From Deltaproteobacteria bacterium (GTDB lineage: Bacteria > Desulfobacterota_B > Binatia > UBA9968), in NCBI GenBank assembly GCA_016193385.1, contig JACPSF010000033.1:1-21189 (forward strand): a stretch of 21,189 nt of DNA, read 5' to 3'. Shown piece by piece: positions 15,441 through 21,189 of this stretch (its first letter is position 1; the number at the start of each line of letters is the position of its first letter). The notes under the pieces were generated by a model. It was not told the DNA's origin, ran no database searches, and worked only from the letters and a program-made list of their open reading frames with translations. Made by a program: the position numbers and the translations under genes.

Positions 15441-16481
15441 TTACTTGCGGCGCTTGGCGATTAGCTCCTGGTTTCGCTTCTCGACTTCAGCCGTCCAGAG
15501 GCCTTTCTCCTTGTAATAGCTGATGGCTCCGGGATGGAAAGGGGTAACGTGAATGCGGATTCCGTTAGCGGGTGTCCATTCCGGCAAGACGGAATGGGAT
15601 CCTTTGTATTCATCGTAGTGGTCGAAAATGGTTTTCAAGATAGTGGACACCACTGCGGGGCTGAGCGTTTCCCGCACCGCCATCCCGCACCCTTGGAACA
15701 TGCTGGGGGTATCTTGGGCGGCAAAGGCCAGGCCCTTTTTCCAGATACCAAACATGAGCCCGGGCTCTATTTTGTTCACCTTATCGACAACGTCTTTGGG
15801 AACTGCCACCGCATAGAGCTGCCTGGCTCTAGTTGCCTCAAGCACCGGCGCAACCATCGGAAGATAAAGCAATGCATCGGCCCTACCTTCCACGAGTCCC
15901 CGCGCGGCCTCTACGACGTTGGGAAAGGTGACCACCTCCACTTGACCGGTCAGGCCCGCAGATGAAAGAAGCGCCGGCACCCCCCGCTCATACAAGCTTT
16001 GGCCCACGATCCTTCCGTAGAGGCGTTTTCCTTTCAGGTCGTAAACGGTCTTGATGTTGGGGTCATTGGTCATCAGGGCCCACGGGACGATATGGCCGTC
16101 GGCGAAACTGAGGATCGGTTGCGGCCCCATCTTCTGGTAGCCGGCAAGCCCGTAATAGGCGTCGTTCATGTCCGGGTAGGCGCAATGGATGCCAAAGTCC
16201 ACTTCCTGCCTTGCCATCAGCGGGACCCAGCGAGTCGCAGCGCCACTGGGCTCGATTGTCGCTTTAACGGATATATATTTGCTTAGAATGCTCGCGAAGG
16301 CCCCCCCGGCGATATAGCTGGTTGTGCCTTCGGCTGCCGTCGCGAAGGAGACGATCTGCGGGAGCTTGGGGGCCGGACTTGAGGCTGCCCATATCGACGG
16401 ACTTAGGTTATGCAAGCTTCCCGTGGAAAGCAGGGCGGCTAGTGCGATTACCAACCACACGAATGCGTAGTACTTTTTCAT
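15441..16481 (-). CDS. TAXI-family TRAP transporter solute-binding protein
   Basis: The 346-residue periplasmic protein begins with a signal peptide (residues 1 to about 34, ending IWAASS) and continues with VSFATAAEGTTSYIAGGAFASIL, the TAXI N-terminal signature; conserved EPSGAATRWVPLMARQEVDFGI follows. It would bind an organic anion and hand it to the fused permease encoded eight bases downstream. The ATG at 16481 has AAGGAGG seven bases upstream. The gene is 29 bases after the aminotransferase stop on the same strand. Most TAXI proteins lack a known ligand; glutamate and alpha-ketoglutarate are reported for a few. Family assignment is secure. Confidence 0.93.
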   Translation of the reverse strand: MKKYYAFVWLVIALAALLSTGSLHNLSPSIWAASSPAPKLPQIVSFATAAEGTTSYIAGGAFASILSKYISVKATIEPSGAATRWVPLMARQEVDFGIHCAYPDMNDAYYGLAGYQKMGPQPILSFADGHIVPWALMTNDPNIKTVYDLKGKRLYGRIVGQSLYERGVPALLSSAGLTGQVEVVTFPNVVEAARGLVEGRADALLYLPMVAPVLEATRARQLYAVAVPKDVVDKVNKIEPGLMFGIWKKGLAFAAQDTPSMFQGCGMAVRETLSPAVVSTILKTIFDHYDEYKGSHSVLPEWTPANGIRIHVTPFHPGAISYYKEKGLWTAEVEKRNQELIAKRRK

Positions 16482-16510
16482 ATTTGCCTCCTTTGAGTGA
16501 AATTCGAAAC

Positions 16511-17704
16511 TCAGCCAAGTTTTTCGATAGCTTCCTTGATCCGTTCACAGCCTTTTTCGACGTCCTCCAGAGAGGCCGCATAGCTAAACCGGATGTTCTC
16601 CCTGGACCCGAAGTCCTCGCCCGGGACTCCAGCCACGCGGGCTTCTTCCAAGAGGTATTCAGCCAGATCACACGCGGATTCAATGACCTTCCCTTTGGCC
16701 TTTCTTCCGACAAGTGGACCGATATTGGGAAAGACGTAGAAAGCTCCCTGGGGATTGAAACAGTGAAGCTCCGGGATGGAGTTGAGACGCTCGACGATGA
16801 CGTTTCTCCGGCGCTGAAATTGAGCGACCATCGTCTCGACTTCGTCCTGGGGACCCCGGATTGCCTCAAGGGCTGCCGCCTGAGCGATAGAGGTCGGATT
16901 GGACGTGCTCTGGCTTTGGATCTTCGCTGCGGCGGAGATCAAGTCTGCCGGGCCAAGCGCGTACCCGATTCGCCAACCCGTCATCGCATAAGTCTTGGAC
17001 ACGCCGTTAAAGATGACCGTTCGGTCGCGGAGATTTGGGGTTACGGTGACGAGATTTCCGAATCGAAAGCCGTCGTAAACGATCTTCTCGTAGATATCGT
17101 CGGAGAAGACGAGGCAATCGTGCAGCTCAAGAATACGGGCAAGAGCCTCGAGATCATTCCGGCTATAAGCCGCGCCCGTTGGGTTGCACGGGCTATTGAC
17201 AACAAACACGCGAGTGCGCGGGGTCAGCGCGCCCTTTAACTGGTCTGAGGTTATACGGAAGCCCTCTTCTTCTCTCGTGGGAACGATCTTGGGGACGCCT
17301 CCGGCCAAAAGGACCATGTCCGAGTAGCTAACCCAGTAGGGGGATGGAATGATGACTTCATCCCCGTTGTTAAGAAGGGCTTGGAAAACATTGTAGATGG
17401 CATGTTTTGCCCCGCAGCTGACCAGGACCTCATCCTTATCATAGTGGAGACCGAATTCGCGGTGGTACTTCTCGGCGATCGCTACCCGCAAGGGCTCGAT
17501 GCCTCGCACTTCGGTATATTTCGTCATCCCTTTTCTCAGGGCGTCGATGGCCGCTTGCTTGATCCGCTCCGGGGTGTCGAAATCCGGCTCGCCGGCCGAG
17601 AAGTTGATGAGATCGACCCCTGCGGCGCGGAGCTTTTGCGCCTTGGCGGCGATCGCCAGGGTCACGGCGGGTTTGATGAATTTTGTTCTTTCACTCAGCT
17701 TCAT
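16511..17704 (-). CDS. aspC: Pyridoxal phosphate-dependent aminotransferase (aspartate aminotransferase type)
   Basis: The 397-residue class I aminotransferase of subgroup I-beta transfers an amino group between aspartate (and, in many relatives, prephenate) and 2-oxoglutarate. Motifs: INFSAGEPDFDTP near the N-terminus, NSPCNPTG at residues 170-177, SDDIYEKIVYDG and the PLP lysine Lys237 in GVSKTYAMTGWR. The C-terminal arginine in ENIRFSYA binds the substrate carboxylate. The ATG at 17704 is 21 bases after the coaD stop. Its place between coaD and a TAXI-TRAP system is interesting, since dicarboxylates or glutamate are plausible transported substrates, but co-transcription does not prove a link. 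The exact symbol is less sure than the family. Confidence 0.87.
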   Translation of the reverse strand: MKLSERTKFIKPAVTLAIAAKAQKLRAAGVDLINFSAGEPDFDTPERIKQAAIDALRKGMTKYTEVRGIEPLRVAIAEKYHREFGLHYDKDEVLVSCGAKHAIYNVFQALLNNGDEVIIPSPYWVSYSDMVLLAGGVPKIVPTREEEGFRITSDQLKGALTPRTRVFVVNSPCNPTGAAYSRNDLEALARILELHDCLVFSDDIYEKIVYDGFRFGNLVTVTPNLRDRTVIFNGVSKTYAMTGWRIGYALGPADLISAAAKIQSQSTSNPTSIAQAAALEAIRGPQDEVETMVAQFQRRRNVIVERLNSIPELHCFNPQGAFYVFPNIGPLVGRKAKGKVIESACDLAEYLLEEARVAGVPGEDFGSRENIRFSYAASLEDVEKGCERIKEAIEKLG

Positions 17705-17725
17705 CGAGTGGTCAACTTAGCTCTT

Positions 17726-18220
17726 TTAGTTCTTGAATTTCTCTTTGAGTTTTTTCAAAACGTTTTTCGGCACAAACGCGGCGACGTCACCTCCGAGGCT
17801 CACGACTTCCTTGACCAACCGCGAGCTGATGTAGAAGTAAGATTCTCCGGTCATCATGAACAGCGTCTCGATGTTGGGCTTGAGCTCGCGGTTCATCATC
17901 GCCATCTGAAACTCGTATTCGAAGTCCGAGATGGCTCTGAGGCCCCGGATGATGACCTGGGCTCCCACTCTTTCGGCATAGTGAACCAGGAGCCCCTCGA
18001 AGCTGTCCACTTGAACGCGCTTGCCCAGGTCCTTAAAGACTTCTCGGATCATCTCGACGCGCTCCTCGGTGCTGAAGAGGGAGCTATCCTTGGCGGGGTT
18101 GATCGCGATCGCCACGATGACCCGGTCGAAGACGCGCAGCGTGCGCTCGACCAGATCGATGTGGCCGTTGGTGATGGGATCGAACGAGCCCGGATAGAGG
18201 GCTACTTTAGTTTGCGCCAT
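17726..18220 (-). CDS. coaD: Phosphopantetheine adenylyltransferase
   Basis: CoaD makes dephospho-CoA from 4'-phosphopantetheine and ATP, the fourth step of CoA synthesis. The 164-residue length is standard. YPGSFDPITNGHIDLVER carries the nucleotidyltransferase T/HxGH motif, and ISSRLVKEV near the C-terminus corresponds to the ISSTxVR-type ATP-binding signature, with Arg in place of the usual small residue. RGLRAISDFEYEFQMAMMNR is strongly conserved. The ATG at 18220 lies three bases after the rsmD stop. The rsmD-coaD order is widespread in bacteria. Confidence 0.96.
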   Translation of the reverse strand: MAQTKVALYPGSFDPITNGHIDLVERTLRVFDRVIVAIAINPAKDSSLFSTEERVEMIREVFKDLGKRVQVDSFEGLLVHYAERVGAQVIIRGLRAISDFEYEFQMAMMNRELKPNIETLFMMTGESYFYISSRLVKEVVSLGGDVAAFVPKNVLKKLKEKFKN

Positions 18221-18223
18221 TTC

Positions 18224-18805
18224 CTACGTCTCCCTGTCTTTGGCAACTTCCTCACGACCAAGGCCGAAAAAAGAGAGCAACGTTGCGCCGTAACGTCGTT
18301 GGTCCCGGAGCTTGAGTGGAGCGTAATTCGCTTCGACTTTTTCTCTTACGCTGTGCTCCGCAACCACGATTCCCGACTCTCGCAGGATCTCCGCCCCCGC
18401 GATGGCCCTCAGGGCGGGCCCGACCAAATCTTTCTCGTAGGGAGGATCAAGAAAGATGAGGTCAAAAGTTTCCCTTCTCCGGGACAACTGGCGAATCGAT
18501 CTTAGCACGGGAGCTTGCCATACCCGCGCTCTGTCGCCTAGCCCTAACGCCTGTAGATTCTCATGGATCGCTTTTCTTGCCCAGCGCGCGGCATCGATCA
18601 GAAGGGCTTCACTCGCCCCTCGACTGAGGGCTTCAAAGCCGAGATTGCCGGTGCCGGCGAAGAGATCCAGAACCTTTTGTCCCGATAGGTCGTTAGGGAG
18701 AATGTTAAATAGCGCCTCCTTGACCCGATCGGCGGTAGGGCGAAGGGCGCGCCCTTTGGGGGCTTTGAGCCGGCGCCCCTTGACCTTTCCAGCGATCACC
18801 CGCAT
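18224..18805 (-). CDS. rsmD: 16S rRNA (guanine(966)-N(2))-methyltransferase
   Basis: RsmD methylates G966 of 16S rRNA in the assembled 30S subunit using SAM. The 193-residue protein starts MRVIAGKVKGRRLKAPKG, the typical RsmD N-terminus, followed by RPTADRVKEALFNIL, the SAM-binding LDLFAGTGNLGFEALSRGA and the catalytic FLDPPYE motif. The ATG at 18805 is three bases from the previous gene stop and its own stop is three bases before coaD, so all three are probably translated from one transcript. Identification is secure. Confidence 0.95.
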   Translation of the reverse strand: MRVIAGKVKGRRLKAPKGRALRPTADRVKEALFNILPNDLSGQKVLDLFAGTGNLGFEALSRGASEALLIDAARWARKAIHENLQALGLGDRARVWQAPVLRSIRQLSRRRETFDLIFLDPPYEKDLVGPALRAIAGAEILRESGIVVAEHSVREKVEANYAPLKLRDQRRYGATLLSFFGLGREEVAKDRET

Positions 18806-18808
18806 ATC

Positions 18809-19849
18809 CTATTCATCCGTGATCTGCAAGACGATCTTTCCGAACTGTTTGCCCTCTTCGAGGCGGCGCTGGGCGGCCGCTGCCTCTTTCAGGGGGAAAA
18901 GCTGATCGATGATCGGCCTGATCTGTGACGTCCGCATAAAACTCAGAAGTTGACGAAAGTCTTCCCGGCTCCCGAGAGTCGAGCCAAAGATCTTCAGATG
19001 GTTCCAGAAGATGCGGCGGATGTCGGTCTGGGGATTAGCGCCTGCAGTCGCCCCGCAAGTCACCAGACGGCCTCCCTTGGCCAAGGCCGCGAGGCTCTTG
19101 ACCCAACTCTCCCCGCCAACGCAATCCAACACCACATCAACACCCCGCTTCCCGGTTAAGGTCCTGACCTCTTTAGTGAAATCGCTCCTGCGATAATTGA
19201 TCCCGTGGTCCGCTCCCCAATTCTTAGCCATCTCTAATTTTTCCTCGCTGCTGGAGGTGACAAAAACATGCGCCCCCATCTGCTTGGCCACCTGGAGGGC
19301 GGCAGTAGCCACCCCTCCTCCGATCCCCAGAATCAGCACATGCTCACCGGGTTTAAGCTGTGCATTGGTAGTCAACATCCTCCATACCGTGACAAAAACC
19401 AAGGGAAAGGCCGCCGCCTCCTCAAAGGAGAGTCCCGGCGGGATGGGGAAACAGTTTTCCGCGGGAAGCTTCACATACTCGGCGTAGGTCCCATTTAGTC
19501 TCTCTCCCAGCGCGCGGAGGCGAATGCACATGAAATCTCTGTCTGTGATGCAGAACTCGCACTGACCGCAGCCGCTCGGCGGGTAGAGGCAGACGGCATC
19601 GCCCTTTTTTACGTTTTTCACTTGCTCGCCGACCTCAACCACGATACCGGCACCATCCGCTCCCAAAATGTGGGGTAGGGAAATCTCTATTCCGGTCACT
19701 CCCGCCCGGTTCAATAGATCAATGCGGTTCAAGGCCGCCGCCCTGAGTTGGACGACAGCCTCTGTGGGTGAGCTGAGTTTCGGCTCTGGGACCTCTTCAT
19801 AGCGGAGTTTGTCTACCCCGCCGTGCTCATGGATGCGGACCGCCTTCAA
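18809..19849 (-). CDS. Zinc-binding medium-chain alcohol dehydrogenase / quinone oxidoreductase family protein
   Basis: The MDR-superfamily enzyme has about 346 residues if the TTG at 19849 is used, giving the usual start KAVRIHEHGGVDKLRYEEVPEP. GADGAGIVVEVGEQVKNVKKGD is the family core, and a structural zinc site is suggested by CGQCEFCITDRDFMC (four cysteines). The Rossmann loop GIGGGVATAALQVAKQMGA binds NAD(P)H. A GGTGGA lies close to this TTG; in-frame GTG 19858 and TTGs at 19861 and 19885 are alternatives. A possible promoter, TTGACT (19904-19899) and TACGAG (19881-19876), lies upstream. It heads the operon with rsmD and coaD. Substrate is unknown. Confidence 0.85.
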   Translation of the reverse strand: MKAVRIHEHGGVDKLRYEEVPEPKLSSPTEAVVQLRAAALNRIDLLNRAGVTGIEISLPHILGADGAGIVVEVGEQVKNVKKGDAVCLYPPSGCGQCEFCITDRDFMCIRLRALGERLNGTYAEYVKLPAENCFPIPPGLSFEEAAAFPLVFVTVWRMLTTNAQLKPGEHVLILGIGGGVATAALQVAKQMGAHVFVTSSSEEKLEMAKNWGADHGINYRRSDFTKEVRTLTGKRGVDVVLDCVGGESWVKSLAALAKGGRLVTCGATAGANPQTDIRRIFWNHLKIFGSTLGSREDFRQLLSFMRTSQIRPIIDQLFPLKEAAAAQRRLEEGKQFGKIVLQITDE

Positions 19850-19929
19850 CCATTCCACCAAAGAATTTTTCTTCTCTCGTAGCAAGATATGGTGAGAGAG
19901 TCAAAGGAAAACAAAGTCATCAGCAGTGA

Positions 19930-19983
19930 CGGCTTGAACGGTTTGAACGACTTGAACGGTTCAAAACGTTTAAATCGTTCAAA
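19930..19983. repeat. Six-unit, 9-nt tandem repeat with internal inversion
   Basis: Exactly six 9-base units occupy 54 bases. On the plus strand the first three contain TTGAA (consensus CGGYTTGAA) and the last three contain TTCAA or TTTAA. The two halves are therefore near inverted copies: about 20 of 24 positions pair around a CGG loop. It lies between the 3' end of the Fe-S carrier gene and the start of the alcohol dehydrogenase operon, both on the minus strand, so it may act as a terminator-like hairpin or be a dispersed intergenic repeat. Confidence 0.8.
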
Positions 19984-20030
19984 GAGGACCCAGTCCTGAT
20001 GGCTGTCTGCTAACGGCTGATAGTTTCGAG

Positions 20031-20402
20031 TCAGGCCGAGAAAGACGTGCCGCATCCGCAGGTCGCGGTCACGTTGGGATTGGTGAATTTGAAGCCGGCC
20101 CCGCTGAGGCCGCTCACGTAGTCGATGACGGTTCCCTTGAGGTATTTGGCGCTGGATCGATCGAGATAGACCTTGAGGCCGTCGAGCTCCACTACGACAT
20201 CGCCCGGCTTCGCTTGGTTATCGAAGTCGAGGCCGTAGGAGAACCCGGAGCATCCGCCAGCGACGACCGAGACCCGAAGCCCGTGGCCGGTGAGATTTTC
20301 CCGTGCCAAAATGGCCTTCACCTGGGCAATCGCTTTTTCGGTCAACTTCAATTCCAGCTTGTCAGTTGTTTCTTGAGTGATTTCAGGTGATTCGGTTGTC
20401 AT
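20031..20402 (-). CDS. A-type iron-sulfur cluster carrier (ErpA/IscA/HesB family)
   Basis: The 123-residue protein accepts Fe-S clusters and passes them to apo-enzymes. The three ligand cysteines are present at Cys51 (GGCSGF), Cys115 and Cys117 (TCGCG). The N-terminal 16 residues are a variable extension, after which the carrier domain begins LKLTEKAIAQVKAIL. The ATG at 20402 is chosen because AAGGAGG lies six bases upstream; a longer in-frame ORF to 20528 crosses the promoter. No isc or suf gene is nearby, so it stands alone and whether it is ErpA or IscA cannot be decided. Confidence 0.93.
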   Translation of the reverse strand: MTTESPEITQETTDKLELKLTEKAIAQVKAILARENLTGHGLRVSVVAGGCSGFSYGLDFDNQAKPGDVVVELDGLKVYLDRSSAKYLKGTVIDYVSGLSGAGFKFTNPNVTATCGCGTSFSA

Positions 20403-20436
20403 CTCAGCCTCCTTTGGAAGCCTAAGGTTACCTCTT

Positions 20437-20465
20437 AAACTAGGCTCTCTATCCCTGGAAGTCAA
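20437..20465 (-). promoter_or_regulatory. Promoter of the Fe-S carrier gene
   Basis: TTGACT (20465-20460) and TAGTTT (20442-20437) on the minus strand have a 17-base spacer and nine of twelve consensus matches; the predicted start is about 30 bases before the ATG. It is divergent from the plus-strand promoter at 20491. Confidence 0.55.
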
Positions 20466-20490
20466 GGGTACGTTCTGTGTGACCCCGAAG

Positions 20491-20518
20491 TTGACATACG
20501 AACACCTTAGCGGATAAT
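20491..20518 (+). promoter_or_regulatory. Near-consensus sigma70 promoter with no coding gene downstream
   Basis: TTGACA (20491-20496) and GATAAT (20513-20518) with a 16-base spacer match 11 of 12 consensus bases, pointing right. The -10 box lies inside a perfect 13-base palindrome, GCGGATAATCCGC (20510-20522). No start codon with a sensible ORF follows before the convergent recQ end; the predicted start coincides with the left arm of a hairpin. Confidence 0.5.
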
Positions 20519-20523
20519 CCGCG

Positions 20524-20574
20524 CTCAAAGCAACGATCCGAGTCGGCTCGATCCCTGTGGATCGTTCGCTTGAG
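20524..20574 (+). ncRNA. Candidate small RNA 5' hairpin
   Basis: The arms 20524-20539 and 20559-20574 pair at 13 of 16 positions: five pairs, a 3-base internal mismatch, then eight pairs ending AACGATCC/GGATCGTT. The loop contains a nested 4-bp stem (CGAG/CTCG). The structure begins within a base or so of the predicted start of the plus-strand promoter. It does not match SRP RNA, tmRNA or RNase P RNA as I know them. The 3' end is undefined; no T-run terminator was seen before 20667, so a short RNA is only a candidate. It could alternatively act on the minus strand as a processing hairpin downstream of recQ. Confidence 0.3.
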
Positions 20575-20666
20575 GCTCTGAAGGGGTGGTCTCACAGGTG
20601 GTCGTCTCGGAGAATCAGGTTCTTGGAACGCAGGGGCCAAAAAGCAATTTCCGATCATTTGAAAGC

Positions 20667-21189
20667 CTAAACACTCTTCCTCACGAACTCTTGAATCACT
20701 GCCAGCGTCTCGGCCCCGAACTGGCGAGCCTTGGCCAGGCCAATGCCACGTACCTGAAGCAAGTCGGCTTCCGTCCGCGGCATGCGCCGAGCGAGCTCTT
20801 GCAAGGTCTGGTCCGTGTAAACCAAATAGGCCGGCACATTGCCCATGGCGGCGACTTTCTCCCGCCGCCATTTTCGCAAAGCCTCGAATAATTTATCGTT
20901 GCTGAGCCCTACCTCTCGGGACTCAGCGGCGCGCACGGCTTTTGCCTTGGCACTCTTTACCGCCTTTGAATCAACACGAGCAGGCAGGACAAGTGGGATC
21001 TTTTTCTTGCGCTGCATGACCTCGCCTCCCAATGGGGTTAGCGAAATCGTGGGATACTGACCGCCGCTGACAGCGATGCAACCGGCCCGGATCAACGCGT
21101 TGAGCAGGCTCCATACATAGTCCGCCCCCAACTCAGACAGCAATCCGTAGGTGGAGAGACGGTCAAGGCCGGTATCGAGCACTTCCTTC
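20667..21189 (-). CDS. recQ: ATP-dependent DNA helicase RecQ, C-terminal part (runs off window)
   Basis: The visible 173 codons are the 3' part of a RecQ-family helicase; the frame stays open to the right edge, so the helicase core lies outside. Seen are the end of the RQC winged-helix region (LDRLSTYGLLSELGADYVWSLLNAL, then GGQYPTISLTPLG) and, after a basic Lys/Ala-rich linker, a complete HRDC domain (LFEALRKWRREKVA to GIGLAKARQFG). RecQ unwinds DNA in recombination and replication repair. The stop TAG is at 20667. The GTG at 21182 is internal and not the true start. Confidence 0.93.
   Translation of the reverse strand, partial: KEVLDTGLDRLSTYGLLSELGADYVWSLLNALIRAGCIAVSGGQYPTISLTPLGGEVMQRKKKIPLVLPARVDSKAVKSAKAKAVRAAESREVGLSNDKLFEALRKWRREKVAAMGNVPAYLVYTDQTLQELARRMPRTEADLLQVRGIGLAKARQFGAETLAVIQEFVRKSV

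Noticed and set aside
16322..18505. Two long plus-strand open frames opposite the TAXI, aminotransferase, coaD and rsmD genes
   Set aside because: Both are mirror frames of clearly identified minus-strand genes, with low-quality composition and no recognisable domains.
19930..19983. CRISPR-like array
   Set aside because: Units are 9 bases, contiguous and without spacers, and no cas gene is present; it is a tandem/inverted repeat.
20586..20891. Plus-strand frame downstream of the orphan promoter
   Set aside because: It begins at GTG and continues antisense through the recQ HRDC domain, whose coding is certain; the promoter more likely serves a non-coding transcript if anything.

Overview
The window reads as a chromosomal segment from a free-living, probably uncultured bacterium, with bacterial gene order, compact operons and moderately high GC. 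The lineage cannot be fixed from the sequence. A dapL-type lysine pathway, an rsmD-coaD-aminotransferase run, many binding-protein-dependent carboxylate transporters and a 9-nt TTGAA/TTCAA repeat array would suit a deltaproteobacterial, Methylomirabilota or Binatota-like soil or groundwater organism; this is an inference. There is no phage, insertion sequence, CRISPR array or rRNA.

Layout. (1) 1-2711: the 5' part of a response regulator (minus), a 39-codon ORF that looks like a remnant of an amidohydrolase (minus), then a plus-strand pair encoding a gluconate-dehydrogenase subunit-3 family protein and its GMC-family FAD oxidoreductase. (2) 2742-4729: a minus-strand operon dapL-folK-small metal-binding-type membrane protein. 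(3) 4870-6089: a divergent plus pair, a Yip1-like membrane protein translationally coupled to a rhomboid protease that starts at TTG. (4) 6172-9169: a complete tripartite tricarboxylate transporter (binding protein, small and large membrane subunits). (5) 9201-10557, minus: a PEP mutase/isocitrate lyase-family enzyme overlapping a DUF4124 protein. (6) An initiator tRNA-Met gene (minus) with promoter and hairpin, and a Nudix hydrolase (plus). (7) 11427-13111, minus: an ExeA-like AAA+ ATPase with a membrane segment and C-terminal SH3 domain, interrupted by one apparent single-base frameshift, preceded by a 371-bp non-coding stretch rich in inverted repeats. (8) 13483-19849, minus: a tightly packed operon: zinc-type alcohol dehydrogenase/quinone reductase, rsmD, coaD, class I aminotransferase, TAXI solute-binding protein, fused TRAP permease. 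(9) 20031-21189, minus: an A-type Fe-S carrier and the 3' part of recQ.

How the genes work together: housekeeping genes (lysine/peptidoglycan, folate, CoA, rRNA methylation, initiator tRNA, Fe-S assembly, DNA repair) are interleaved with two unrelated carboxylate importers, one ATP-independent TTT system and one TAXI-TRAP system. The redox enzymes, the aminotransferase and the PEP mutase-family lyase could process imported or derived C-C/C-O substrates, but no substrate can be named. The most interesting unexplained spots are a near-consensus plus-strand promoter firing into a stable hairpin between the Fe-S carrier and recQ (possible small RNA), paired inverted repeats upstream of the AAA+ ATPase, a 54-bp 9-nt repeat array, and homopolymer-associated frame breaks at two genes. 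I found no clear evidence for a wholly new system.
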